Position numbers and translations under genes: made by a program. Of a DNA stretch of 64,000 nt, positions 18,185 through 27,099 are shown piece by piece. The stretch lies in contig JBEKHB010000015.1 of NCBI GenBank assembly GCA_050012495.1, positions 1 to 64,000 on the forward strand, read 5' to 3'. The notes below the pieces were generated by a model, which had not been told where the DNA came from, did not search any database, and saw only the letters and a program-made list of their open reading frames with translations. The stretch is from BOG-1155 sp050012495. GTDB lineage: Bacteria > Desulfobacterota > Syntrophorhabdia > Syntrophorhabdales > WCHB1-27. Within the stretch, counting starts at the first letter, position 1; every line of letters starts with the position of its first letter.

Positions 18185-19225
18185 TTATCCCCTCATCGTG
18201 CCGCATACCTGCTCAAGCAGTGCGTCCTCGTTCTCGATCTCCGCCTCGATCAAAAGAGAGAAAAGGTTATCCCGCACCCCTGTCCCATCGATCTTCACCG
18301 CATCTTTTTCGGTGGTTATCACCATCTCCACGCCCTGCAACGACTCTATACGCCTCAGATCCTCTCTGTGGTAGCGGTAGTGGTCGGGAAACTCGACCGT
18401 CCGCACCACATCCGCGCCTATCTCTTGAAGGAGCCTGAAAAAAGAGCTGTTATCGCCCAGCCCTGAAAAGGCCAGCACCTTTTTTCCCCGGATATGGCCG
18501 TAATCGACCATCGCCCGGTCCTTCAGCCGGCACAGATGAAGGGGGCGGTACCGGACGTGAAAGACCGGTATGCCGGCCGTAAGGGCCCCGGCGCGACCGT
18601 CCATCTCGCCCCGGTTGACCAATAGTATATCGGCTTTCTTCACCATTTCAAGGGGTTCCCGCAAAAAACCCAAAGGAAACAGATGCAGGGCCGGCCCGCG
18701 CGCCCGGCCGTCCAGGATAAGCAGCTCCACGTCCTTGTGCACGTTCCGCACCTGAAAGCCGTCATCGAAGATGGCGACATCTATGCCGAAATCACGGATA
18801 CCTCGCTCTATGCTCTCACTTCTCTTCTTTCCTACCAGCACCGGGAGCATTGTCCTCCTGGCCAGCATGATCGCCTCATCCCCCGCGCTTTCGGCCGTAT
18901 CCGTGTTGCAGTCAACCGCAAAAGCGCCCCTTCTTTTCTTCTTGTAGCCGAGCATGACGATCCCCGGGCAAAAGCCCCTTTTTTTCAGCTCCCTGGAGAG
19001 GCGCTCGACTACCGTGGTCTTGCCCGTACCCCCGAGGGACAGATTGCCGACGCTTATTACCGGAACGGAAGGCCGCGCAACCCTTGCGATGCCCACCGTG
19101 TAGCAGAGATCCCTCGCTGCCAGGCCTGCTTTGTAGGCATATGAGAGGGCAAAAAGGAGGGGAAAAAGAAAGGCCCGCAAACGCGGCGCCTCTCCCTTCC
19201 AGATTCTTATCATCAGCCTGCGCAT
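18185..19225 (-). CDS. lpxK: Tetraacyldisaccharide 4'-kinase (lipid A synthesis)
   Basis: This 346-aa protein phosphorylates the 4' position of the lipid A precursor at the inner membrane. It has an N-terminal hydrophobic helix (FLFPLLFALSYAYKAGL) and the P-loop SVGNLSLGGTGKTTVVERL, followed by conserved VAIFDDGFQ and ITTEKDAVK motifs. I chose the ATG at 19225 (MRRLMIRIWKG), because the upstream extension has no family similarity. It heads the run leuA-leuC-leuD-asd with almost no spacing, an unusual partner for leucine genes. Confidence 0.92.
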   Translation of the reverse strand: MRRLMIRIWKGEAPRLRAFLFPLLFALSYAYKAGLAARDLCYTVGIARVARPSVPVISVGNLSLGGTGKTTVVERLSRELKKRGFCPGIVMLGYKKKRRGAFAVDCNTDTAESAGDEAIMLARRTMLPVLVGKKRSESIERGIRDFGIDVAIFDDGFQVRNVHKDVELLILDGRARGPALHLFPLGFLREPLEMVKKADILLVNRGEMDGRAGALTAGIPVFHVRYRPLHLCRLKDRAMVDYGHIRGKKVLAFSGLGDNSSFFRLLQEIGADVVRTVEFPDHYRYHREDLRRIESLQGVEMVITTEKDAVKIDGTGVRDNLFSLLIEAEIENEDALLEQVCGTMRG

Positions 19226-19442
19226 AGGTGCCAGTCCGCCGAGTTTATGCCAACCCCTGGAGATCGACCGGCCTTTTCGGAGCAGAGAGTCTGTCCTGAG
19301 AGCACGCAAGCGGCGACAGTCGATTGGCCGGCGTTGATCAATTTAGCGCAAAAGAGCAGCAAAGTCAAAGCGACTGCCGGTGTGGGTTGGGCGGCCGGGG
19401 GCGGTGGGTCGCATGCGTTGGATATGGCGGAGCCCGGCGCGC

Positions 19443-19832
19443 CTATCCTCCTGCTTGCTGTTTTTTCTTATAATCTTCAAGGGCAGCCCGGAGCGCTTCT
19501 TCGGCGAGCACCGAGCAATGCTGCTTTGCGGGCGGCAGGCCCCCAAGCGCCTCAGCAACGGCCACGTTGGATATAGCCAGGGCCTCGTCAATCGATTTCC
19601 CCTTTATCAGCTCCGTCGTCATGCTGCTCGACGCAATTGCGGCGCCGCACCCGAAGGTCTTGAACTTGGCATCGATGATCGTGCCATTCTCGATCTTGAG
19701 ATAAAGCCTCATTACATCTCCGCAGGCGGGGTTGCCCACTTCCCCCACGCCGCTCGGCTCCTCTATCTCACCCATATTTCGCGGGTGCATAAAGTGATCC
19801 ATCACCTTCTCACTATACGGGCCCTGTGCCAT
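19443..19832 (-). CDS. iscU: Fe-S cluster scaffold protein, IscU/NifU-N type
   Basis: This 129-aa protein has the three conserved scaffold cysteines in NPACGD, FGCGAA and KQHCSVL. It begins MAQGPYSEKVMDHFMHPRNMG, typical of IscU/NifU N-domains. ATG 19832 shares one base with the stop codon of the desulfurase gene (TAATG), so translation is coupled. It receives sulfur from the partner and assembles clusters. About 217 bp without a gene separates it from lpxK. Confidence 0.93.
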   Translation of the reverse strand: MAQGPYSEKVMDHFMHPRNMGEIEEPSGVGEVGNPACGDVMRLYLKIENGTIIDAKFKTFGCGAAIASSSMTTELIKGKSIDEALAISNVAVAEALGGLPPAKQHCSVLAEEALRAALEDYKKKQQAGG

Positions 19833-21031
19833 TACGTACCTCCTCGTGCTTTTAGGTAAAGGGGAGACATCTCTCTCAGTTTTTCCACTATCCCGGGCAG
19901 GGTGGAAAGGGTGAAGTCGACTTCGGCCTCCGTATTCTCCGGGCCGAGACTGAACGCGATAGAGCCGTGGCATATCTCAGGCGGCACCCCCACCGCCGTC
20001 AGCACATGGGACGCCTTCAGCCCGGTCTCGTCTGCCGCGAGCACGTTGGAGGCGCAGGCGCTCCCGCTCGCGGATGCAATACCGTTCAGATTGAGCCACA
20101 GAAGAAGCGATTCACCTTCGACAAACTCTATCCAGAAGCTCACATGGCCGGGCAGCCGCAGGGTAGGATGGCCCGTAAAGTGCAGGTAGTCGATCTTTTG
20201 CTCTATCCCTTCCCACAGCCTTCGTCCCAGGGCAGTCAGCCTCTCGACCCTTCCGGTCATCTCTTCCCCGGCAAGCCGGCTCGCTTCACCGAGACCCACA
20301 ATTGCCGGCACATTCTCAGTGCCTGCCCTGTAACCCGTCTCCTGGTAGCCGCCCTGCACGACCGGCCTCAAGGGAACGCCTTTTTTCAGATAAAGAGCGG
20401 CCGCACCCTTTGGGCCATAGAACTGATGCGCGGAAACAGTCATGGAATCGACGGACAACGCCTTTACGTCTACCGGAACCTGGCCAACCGCGCCCGCCCC
20501 GTCCGAGTGGAAGAGGATACCCCTGCTTTTCAGGAAAAGACCGATTTCGCGGACGGGCTCGATCGTGCCTATTTCCAGGTTTGCCTGCATAATCGACGCG
20601 AGCAGCGTCCCGGGTGTTGCTTTCTTCTCCAGGTCCTCCATGTCGATCAGGCCGTAAGGGTCTACCCTCACGTAGTCGACCTCGAAGCCGAGGCTTTTCA
20701 AGGAATCCGCCTGGTGCATGATCGAATAATGCTCGATATCGGAAAAAAGAATCCTGTTCCCTCTATTCCTGTTCGCCAGGGCGAGACCTTTTATCGCCAG
20801 ATTGTTTGACTCCGTCGCCGAGCCCGTGAAGATGACCTCGTCGGTCTCCGCGTTGATGAGGCGGCTAACCTTAAGCCTCGCCTCGTCCATGGCCTTTCTC
20901 GGCTCAGCCCCTTCCTCGATAAGGATCGAAGAAGGATTTCCAAAGAATTCGCTGAAATAGGGGCGCATCGATTCGAGGACCCTCGGGTCTACCGGCGTGG
21001 TCGACGCATGATCGAAGTAAATCCGTTTCAT
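19832..21031 (-). CDS. nifS: Cysteine desulfurase, NifS/IscS type
   Basis: This 399-aa PLP enzyme takes sulfur from cysteine for Fe-S assembly. It starts MKRIYFDHASTTPVDP; the PLP lysine lies in SAHQFYGPKGAAALY and the mobile-loop cysteine in SGSACASN. It pairs with the IscU-like scaffold immediately downstream. The NifS/IscU pair without a full isc operon is common in anaerobes. Whether it serves housekeeping or nitrogenase clusters cannot be told from the sequence. Confidence 0.93.
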   Translation of the reverse strand: MKRIYFDHASTTPVDPRVLESMRPYFSEFFGNPSSILIEEGAEPRKAMDEARLKVSRLINAETDEVIFTGSATESNNLAIKGLALANRNRGNRILFSDIEHYSIMHQADSLKSLGFEVDYVRVDPYGLIDMEDLEKKATPGTLLASIMQANLEIGTIEPVREIGLFLKSRGILFHSDGAGAVGQVPVDVKALSVDSMTVSAHQFYGPKGAAALYLKKGVPLRPVVQGGYQETGYRAGTENVPAIVGLGEASRLAGEEMTGRVERLTALGRRLWEGIEQKIDYLHFTGHPTLRLPGHVSFWIEFVEGESLLLWLNLNGIASASGSACASNVLAADETGLKASHVLTAVGVPPEICHGSIAFSLGPENTEAEVDFTLSTLPGIVEKLREMSPLYLKARGGT

Positions 21032-21092
21032 GAGGCAAATATACTACCACATCTTGCCACACTGCGCGGCAATGTTTTTAAGACTGCTTTCC

Positions 21093-21122
21093 TTGACCTT
21101 ATTCGGGCAAATCCGCTACAAT
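21093..21122 (+). promoter_or_regulatory. Sigma70-type promoter for adenine deaminase gene
   Basis: TTGACC (21093-21098) and TACAAT (21117-21122) are separated by 18 bp. Transcripts would start near 21130 and carry a ~100-nt leader that contains a family A palindromic repeat. Confidence 0.55.
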
Positions 21123-21164
21123 AGGTATATTTTCGCTCATGCCGGGATAAGCTATTGTGCCTCT

Positions 21165-21226
21165 TCCTTTTTATGAGGGGAGGATAGGAGACGGCAGGGA
21201 GTGCGAAGGAAAAGGGGGCGACCTCC
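21165..21226 (+). repeat. Diverged family A repeat in the adenine deaminase leader
   Basis: CTTCCTTTTTATGAGGGG ... AAAAGGGGGCGACC matches the edges of the repeat at 44063-44124 (CTTCCTTTTTATGAGGGGG ... GGAGGGGGCGACC). The central hairpin differs. It ends next to the first conserved codons of the adenine deaminase frame. Confidence 0.6.
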
Positions 21227-22888
21227 ATTAAATGCATCGCTGATCTCCTGATAAAGAACGGCCTTCTGGTCGACCCGTTGAGAGAAACAGCCGAAAGGAC
21301 GGACCTATCCATCAAAGATGGGAGGATCCTGGCTCTTTCCGATAACAAGGCGCGGGAAGTGATCGACGCCGAAGGCTGCTACGTCTCATGCGGCTTCATC
21401 GAGAGCCATCTGCACGTGGAGGGCCTGCACCTCCTGCCCGGGCACTACTTCCGGGCTTTTCTCGCCCACGGCACCACCACCATCGTCACCGATCTCCACG
21501 AGATTGCCAACGCCGGCGGCATGCATGGGCTCCGATGGTATCTTTCGCTTATCGACGAAGTCCCCCTTGACCTGTTTGTGATGGCCCCCTCATGCGTGCC
21601 GTCAAGCCCCCACGAAAGGGGTGCAGCAAAGATCGGGGCCGGAGACCTGCGCAGGCTTCAGGGGATAAGGAGGGTAATCGGCCTTGGAGAGGTAATGGAC
21701 ATGCGTGCGGTGATGCAGCGGCAAAAAACCATAATGCGCAAGATCGCGCTCTTTGAGGGCAAGCCCGTGGACGGTCATGCGCCGGGGCTCACAGGGGACG
21801 ATCTGGACCTTTACATGTCGGCAGGCATCTATTCGGATCATGAGAGCACGTCCCTCCGTGAAGGCAGGGAGAAGCTCAAGCGGGGCATGCATCTTTTTTT
21901 ACGGCAGGGCTCGGTGTCGCGAGACCTCGATAGACTACTGCCCCTGGTGCGGCCCGCGAATATGGCAAACCTGTGCTTGTGCACCGACGATCTTTCCAGC
22001 AAGGACCTCTATGAATCGGGCCACCTCGACCGGCTCGTAAGCCGGCTCGTGCAGTCGAAGGTTCCCCTTTTTCGCGCCCTCAGGCTTGTGACCGGGAACC
22101 CCGCCGCCTACTTCAACCTGAACGACCGGAACGCCCTGGCCCCCGGGCGGAAAGCCGACCTCGTGGTCTTTGACAAACCGGCAGAGATGCACGTGAGGGC
22201 AACGGTCAAAAACGGAAAGGTTGTCTATCTGGAAGGGGAAGATATCGGAGCAGGCAGGGAGACACGGCCGGCCCCGGCCTTCTCGGGACTCAATGTGGCG
22301 CCTTTCCGTAAGGAAGACCTGCGGAGAAAGGCAACGGGAAAAAGCATACGGGCGATAGGCGTCCGCGAGGGCACGATCATCACGGAGGATCTGGCAATCG
22401 AAGCACGGACGGAGGACGGCTATCTCATTGCCGACCATGAGAGGGACCTTGTCTTTGCCTACGTGTTCGACCGGTACAGGGCGGATGCGGCGTACGGGTC
22501 CGGTCTGGTGCACGGATTCGCATTGAAGGGCGGCGCCCTCGGCACAACCTACAGCCATGACAGCCACAACCTGCTTATTGTGGGCGACAATGGGGAGGAT
22601 ATTTACGAGGTCTTTTGCCTCTTGAGGGCATGCGGAGGCGGGATGGCGGCATCATGCAGGGGATCGGGCCTCGTCATACCCATGCCGTATTTCGGGATCA
22701 TCTCGCACCTCGACGCACCGGCCTTGCGTGACAAGGAGCGGGAGCTGGACGGACTGGTGAGGAGGATGGGCGTGCGCCTGTTGAACCCATTCTTCCAGAT
22801 GTCCTTTCTCTCGCTGCCCGTCATCCCGGCCCTGCGCCTCACGACGAAAGGCCTCTTCCACGTCGGGACCTTGCGCTACGTCGTCTGA
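21227..22888 (+). CDS. ade: Adenine deaminase
   Basis: This amidohydrolase converts adenine to hypoxanthine and ammonia. Recognisable segments are GFIESHLHVEG (metal-binding HxH), HGTTTIVTDLHEIAN, PSCVPSSPHE, GLGEVMDM, DGHAPGL and SDHESTS. The C-terminal part also matches the family. The start is unclear. The conserved first strand (IADLLIKNGLLVD) begins at 21236, but no ATG, GTG or TTG precedes it in frame before the stop at 21185. TTG 21278 would remove that strand. I give ATT 21227 as a working start; a recent repeat insertion (21165-21226) may have displaced the original start. Confidence 0.8.
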   Translation: MKCIADLLIKNGLLVDPLRETAERTDLSIKDGRILALSDNKAREVIDAEGCYVSCGFIESHLHVEGLHLLPGHYFRAFLAHGTTTIVTDLHEIANAGGMHGLRWYLSLIDEVPLDLFVMAPSCVPSSPHERGAAKIGAGDLRRLQGIRRVIGLGEVMDMRAVMQRQKTIMRKIALFEGKPVDGHAPGLTGDDLDLYMSAGIYSDHESTSLREGREKLKRGMHLFLRQGSVSRDLDRLLPLVRPANMANLCLCTDDLSSKDLYESGHLDRLVSRLVQSKVPLFRALRLVTGNPAAYFNLNDRNALAPGRKADLVVFDKPAEMHVRATVKNGKVVYLEGEDIGAGRETRPAPAFSGLNVAPFRKEDLRRKATGKSIRAIGVREGTIITEDLAIEARTEDGYLIADHERDLVFAYVFDRYRADAAYGSGLVHGFALKGGALGTTYSHDSHNLLIVGDNGEDIYEVFCLLRACGGGMAASCRGSGLVIPMPYFGIISHLDAPALRDKERELDGLVRRMGVRLLNPFFQMSFLSLPVIPALRLTTKGLFHVGTLRYVV

Positions 22889-22912
22889 TCTCTTTCATCC
22901 GTCCGAACAGGG

Positions 22913-24133
22913 TCAGGCATATTTATGAAACACGAGGCCCGCCAGCACTTTGGGGTAAAAATAGGTCGACTTCGGAGGCATGGAGAGGTGGTTTTCGGCA
23001 ATGGCCTTCACCTCGTCGACGGTCGTAGCCGGAACGAAAAAGGCATAGTCGCATTGACGGCTGTCCACGCACGCCACTGCTTCGTCCGGGTCGTTCAGGA
23101 AGGAGATCTCCTCATCCGCGACCCCGAGAAGATACTTGAGGACGCCGCTGTGCACCACGTTGACCCGCAATTGCCGCACTGCCTCGTGACTCTCCGGGTT
23201 GAAGGGGATGGCTTGCTTCTGTTTGAGCATATAGAGAAAAGGCTTTCCCCGCGCACCGTAGAGGAGAAAGGAGGGAACCGGGGAAGAGGAGATGCCGGCA
23301 ATGAGCCGACCCAGGGTTGGCCCGTGATCCCGTGATATCTCCGAACAGTCGAAATAGGGCGCCAATGGCGCGAGGACTTCGTTGATCCCCCTCCCGCGGG
23401 TGAACTTCACCAGCCTATGATAGGGGAGTATGCTGACCCCGGATGCGTGCATATCCGTCAGGTAGATGGCGACGTAGGGCAGACCGAGGTTGAATGAGAC
23501 GCTCAGCCTGTGGTGGCCGTCGGCTATGTAAAGCTTCTTTTCATTCATGAGGGATGCGAGCCTCGTCATCTCCGCTCTATCGGTCATCCGGTAGAACCTG
23601 TTTCTGATGGAAAGCTCATCTATGAAATCGTACAGCTTCTCCCTGGCCGCGCCTTCTATGAGCCGCCCTATTTCCTTTGACCCGTCCTCATACATCGCGA
23701 AGACGAGGCTGGTAGAGGTCTTGAGGGCCTCCGCCAGCATCTGCCTGTCTTTTCTTGCCTTCTCCTGCGTCTGCTCGTGGGTGAGTATGCGCTGTCTATC
23801 GAGTCGCACGAGGGGAATAAAACCTGTCCGCCGAAGATGCGTATCGTGGACGGAAAACTCCTGCTCATACACGTACATAGAATCTTCGTCGTCGAAAGAA
23901 AGGGTCTTCTCGGCAATCCAGGCGTCAAGGGTTCTCCGGGCAGCCCCGTAAGGGTCGAGTCCCCCTTGCCCCATGGGCAACTCCAGTCGTATGGCATTGC
24001 ACGGAGCGCGCTCGTAATAGACGCAAGGGTCCGCGATGACGTCGTAGGGAGGACAGACACACGTTGCTATATCGTCGACCCTCTCTCTGTTGTACCGTAG
24101 GCCCTTAAAGGCCTTTATCAGGGGTTCCGCCAT
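22913..24133 (-). CDS. DUF1015 family protein
   Basis: This 406-aa protein starts at the ATG complementary to 24133 (MAEPLIKAFKGLRYN). It carries the DUF1015 hallmarks CPPYDVI near residue 28, NAIRLELP and a central YIADGHHRLS segment. The family is widespread in anaerobes, sometimes annotated as HTH-like or SpoOJ-like, and its biochemical role is not established. It converges on ade with a 24-bp gap and diverges from the aminotransferase-serA pair, which hints at a link to serine metabolism; this is inference only. Confidence 0.85.
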   Translation of the reverse strand: MAEPLIKAFKGLRYNRERVDDIATCVCPPYDVIADPCVYYERAPCNAIRLELPMGQGGLDPYGAARRTLDAWIAEKTLSFDDEDSMYVYEQEFSVHDTHLRRTGFIPLVRLDRQRILTHEQTQEKARKDRQMLAEALKTSTSLVFAMYEDGSKEIGRLIEGAAREKLYDFIDELSIRNRFYRMTDRAEMTRLASLMNEKKLYIADGHHRLSVSFNLGLPYVAIYLTDMHASGVSILPYHRLVKFTRGRGINEVLAPLAPYFDCSEISRDHGPTLGRLIAGISSSPVPSFLLYGARGKPFLYMLKQKQAIPFNPESHEAVRQLRVNVVHSGVLKYLLGVADEEISFLNDPDEAVACVDSRQCDYAFFVPATTVDEVKAIAENHLSMPPKSTYFYPKVLAGLVFHKYA

Positions 24134-24204
24134 GGAGCCTTTGTATACCACAGCCGCACAGGGCTTGTCAATCGCAAGGGTCGGCCCATAATTACTTATT
24201 TCTC

Positions 24205-24234
24205 TTGACGTTCTTTTTCCAATAATCTTAGAAT
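24205..24234 (+). promoter_or_regulatory. Sigma70-type promoter for the aminotransferase-serA pair
   Basis: TTGACG (24205-24210) and TAGAAT (24229-24234) are 18 bp apart. The aminotransferase ATG lies about 40 bp downstream. Confidence 0.6.
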
Positions 24235-24276
24235 ATGCATGCTTCATTACACCCGCAAACAAGCAAGGAGGAACAC

Positions 24277-25416
24277 ATGGAAAAACGATATTTGTTGGCG
24301 CCGGGCCCTACTGCCATTCCGCCGGAAGTGCTCCTGAAAATGGCCGAGCCCATCATCCACCATCGGAACCCGCTCTTCGAAGCGGTCGTGGAGGAGGTGA
24401 GAGAAAACCTGAAATATGTGTTCGGTACCAAGAACGAGGTCCTCGTCTTCGCGTCGTCGGGTACCGGTGCAATGGAAAGCGCGGTTACCAACGCCCTTTC
24501 CGCCGGCGACAAGGCCATCTGCGTACGGAGCGGAAAATTTGGAGAAAGATGGGCCAATATCTGCAAGGCCTACAGCGTTGAGGCAATCAACATAGACCTC
24601 CCCTGGGGTGAATTACTTGACCCGGCGGTCGTCGAAAGCACGCTCAAGGCCAACCCCGATGTAAAAGCCGTCTACATGCAGGCAACCGAGACCTCGACCG
24701 GTGCGAGATTCCCGGTAAAAGAGGTAGCTGCCATCGTCAAGAACTACCCTCAAACCCTCATGGTTGTGGATGGAATTACCGGTGTCGGTGTGTTCGAGCT
24801 TCCAGCCGACGCGTGGAGTATCGATGTTTTGGTCGGCGGCTCCCAGAAGGCGTTGATGCTACCGCCCGGTCTTGCCTTCGCGTCGGTGAGCGACAAGGGG
24901 TGGGAATTCAACAAGAACTCCACACTGCCGAAGTTCTACTTCAACTGGGTCAAAGAACGGACCAACCTTGAGAAGAACCAAACCAACTTCACCCCCGCGA
25001 TCTCCCTGATTATCGGGCTTCGCGAATCCCTGCGCATCATCAAGCAGGAGGGACTGGAGAACGTCTACAGGAGGATCGAGGGGCTTGCCAAGGCAACGAG
25101 GGCAGGTACGGAGGCCTTAGGCTTGAAGACGTTCGCAAAAGCACCCAGCCCCGCAGTGACGGCCATCGTCGCTCCCGTTGGCATCGATGGGCAGGCGATT
25201 TACAAAACCCTGTGGAAAAAGTACGGCGTGACGGGCGCGGGCGGACAGGATCAGTTAAAGGGCAAGATATTCAGGCTGGCGACCCTGGGGTATGCCGACA
25301 AATACGACGTGATCACCGCCGTCGCAGCCCTGGAGTTTACCCTGAGAGATCTGGGATACAAGTTCGAGATGGGCAAAGGAGTTGCCGCGGCTACGGAGAG
25401 TTTGAAAGACGCATAG
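24277..25416 (+). CDS. Class V aminotransferase (serine/alanine-glyoxylate or phosphoserine type)
   Basis: This 379-aa PLP enzyme starts at ATG 24277 after a clear AGGAGG. The frame extends upstream to 24235 without family sequence. Motifs include LAPGPTAIPPEV, SSGTGAMESAV, VDGITGVGV and the PLP lysine in GGSQKALMLPPGLA. The family covers serine-glyoxylate and alanine-glyoxylate aminotransferases. Placement directly before serA suggests it converts phosphohydroxypyruvate to phosphoserine, a role such proteins fill in many anaerobes lacking classical SerC. The exact substrate is an inference from context. Confidence 0.88.
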   Translation: MEKRYLLAPGPTAIPPEVLLKMAEPIIHHRNPLFEAVVEEVRENLKYVFGTKNEVLVFASSGTGAMESAVTNALSAGDKAICVRSGKFGERWANICKAYSVEAINIDLPWGELLDPAVVESTLKANPDVKAVYMQATETSTGARFPVKEVAAIVKNYPQTLMVVDGITGVGVFELPADAWSIDVLVGGSQKALMLPPGLAFASVSDKGWEFNKNSTLPKFYFNWVKERTNLEKNQTNFTPAISLIIGLRESLRIIKQEGLENVYRRIEGLAKATRAGTEALGLKTFAKAPSPAVTAIVAPVGIDGQAIYKTLWKKYGVTGAGGQDQLKGKIFRLATLGYADKYDVITAVAALEFTLRDLGYKFEMGKGVAAATESLKDA

Positions 25417-25436
25417 CATGAACCCGAGGGTGACCT

Positions 25437-25472
25437 GGTACCCCTCGTCCGCTAAGCGCGGACAGGGGTACC
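25437..25472. repeat. Perfect hairpin between aminotransferase gene and serA
   Basis: GGTACCCCT (25437-25445) pairs with AGGGGTACC (25464-25472), and GTCCGC pairs with GCGGAC inside, with a short loop. No T-run follows, so it is unlikely to be a terminator. It may stabilise or process the mRNA between the two genes, or belong to the dispersed repeats of this genome; a similar GGTACCC-type hairpin follows the repeat at 44124-44152. Confidence 0.6.
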
Positions 25473-25496
25473 CCAATAGCCCCGAAGGAGATGGGA

Positions 25497-27077
25497 ATGA
25501 AGATACTTATCGCCGACGCCATGTCCGACAGAGCAGTCGATATTCTCAAGTCAAACCATCTGGACGTTGACGTAAAGACCGAATTAAAGAAAGGAGAACT
25601 GCAGGCCATCATAGGCGAATATGATGGCCTTATCGTTCGCAGTGCGACCAAGGTCACCAGGGACATTATCGAAAAAGCGGATAGGCTCAAGGTGATAGGC
25701 AGGGCCGGAATCGGGGTAGACAACGTGGATGTTGAGGCAGCCACGGAAAAGGGGATCGTCGTGATGAATACGCCCCAGGGAAATGCCCTCGCAGCAGCCG
25801 AGCATGCCCTGGCTCTTATGTTTGCCCTTGCCCGGAAAATAGCCCTCGCCGACCGCACGATGAAAGAGGGAAAGTGGGAAAAGAAGCTTCTCATGGGAGT
25901 GGAGGTCTACGAGAAGACCCTCGGCGTCATTGGCATAGGGAATATCGGCATGATCGTGGCAGAAAAGGCGGTTGCCCTGGGAATGAAGGTCATAGCCTAC
26001 GATCTCTTCGTCTCCCGTGATCTTGCCGCCGGGAAAGGCATCGAACTTGTTGATCTCGATACGCTCCTCTCCCGCAGTGATTTCATCAGCATCCACTTGC
26101 CCCTGCTCAAGGAAACGAGGGGTCTCCTCAACAAAGAGAACATCTCCAGGATGAAGAAGGGCGTTCTGATCATCAATGCGGCAAGGGGGGGGATCATCAA
26201 CGAGGCCGACCTTTTCGATGCCCTCGAAAGCGGCCAGGTGGCGGGAGCCGCCCTCGACGTCTTCGAGACGGAACCACCGCCCGCGGACTATCCCCTTGTC
26301 CTCTCGGACAAGGTAATTGCTACGCCTCACCTGGGCGCATCGACCAAGGAGGCCCAGAGCAAAGTGGCTATAGATATCGCAAACCAGATTACCGATTACG
26401 CCTTGAACGGCGTCATAAAGAACAGCGTCAACGCGCTTTCCGTTTCAATGGACGCCCAGACGGCCCTCTCGCCTTACCTTGCCCTCTCGGAGAACCTCGC
26501 CCGGTTCATCTCTTTCCTTTCCGAACCCCCCATCGAGGAAATTGAAATCGAGTATCGGGGAACGATTGCAGAAGTGGAGACGAAGATACTGACCCAGGGG
26601 ATCGTCAAGAGCATTCTCTCGCCCTACCTTACTGGGGTAAATTACGTAAACGCCCTGATTATTGCCCGTTCGAGAGGTATCAAAATCAAGGAGATCAAGG
26701 AAAAAGAAGATGAAGATTTCGCGACTCTCCTCGGCATCAGATTAAAGGGATTCAAGGGCGAGAACGTGGCCTATGGGACGCTCCTCGGGAAGAAAAGACT
26801 ACGGCTGGTCAAGGTAAACAAAATCCCCGTCGATGCAAATTTGACAGGCAGCATGCTATTCCTTTACACCCACGACAAACACGGCATTATAGGGGGCCTC
26901 GGATCGGTGTTGTCCAAACACGGCATCAACATAGGGGGCATGCATTTCGGGAGGGAAGCAGTGGGCGGTCTTGCCATATCGCTCCTAGACGTGGACGACC
27001 ACGTCGACGACAGCGTAATCAAGGAAGTTCAGGCGCTGCCCAACGTCATTTCCGCAAGGAGGATAGACCTTTCATAG
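25497..27077 (+). CDS. serA: D-3-phosphoglycerate dehydrogenase (long, ACT-domain form)
   Basis: This 526-aa protein catalyses the first step of serine synthesis. It has the NAD-binding fold with LGVIGIGNIGMIVAEKA, the catalytic region INAARGGIINEADL and H in TPHLGASTKEAQ. An intervening domain and a C-terminal ACT domain (HDKHGIIGGLGSVLSKHGINI) follow, as in the ~525-residue type. ATG 25497 is preferred over ATG 25491 because the AAGGAG site ends directly before 25491. Confidence 0.96.
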   Translation: MKILIADAMSDRAVDILKSNHLDVDVKTELKKGELQAIIGEYDGLIVRSATKVTRDIIEKADRLKVIGRAGIGVDNVDVEAATEKGIVVMNTPQGNALAAAEHALALMFALARKIALADRTMKEGKWEKKLLMGVEVYEKTLGVIGIGNIGMIVAEKAVALGMKVIAYDLFVSRDLAAGKGIELVDLDTLLSRSDFISIHLPLLKETRGLLNKENISRMKKGVLIINAARGGIINEADLFDALESGQVAGAALDVFETEPPPADYPLVLSDKVIATPHLGASTKEAQSKVAIDIANQITDYALNGVIKNSVNALSVSMDAQTALSPYLALSENLARFISFLSEPPIEEIEIEYRGTIAEVETKILTQGIVKSILSPYLTGVNYVNALIIARSRGIKIKEIKEKEDEDFATLLGIRLKGFKGENVAYGTLLGKKRLRLVKVNKIPVDANLTGSMLFLYTHDKHGIIGGLGSVLSKHGINIGGMHFGREAVGGLAISLLDVDDHVDDSVIKEVQALPNVISARRIDLS

Positions 27078-27099
27078 GCGGCGTCGTTGATCTGCTCCA

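Noticed and set aside
25437..25472. Hairpin between the aminotransferase gene and serA as a terminator
   Set aside because: No T-run follows on either strand, and the two genes form a functional pair; more likely a repeat or mRNA-stabilising hairpin.
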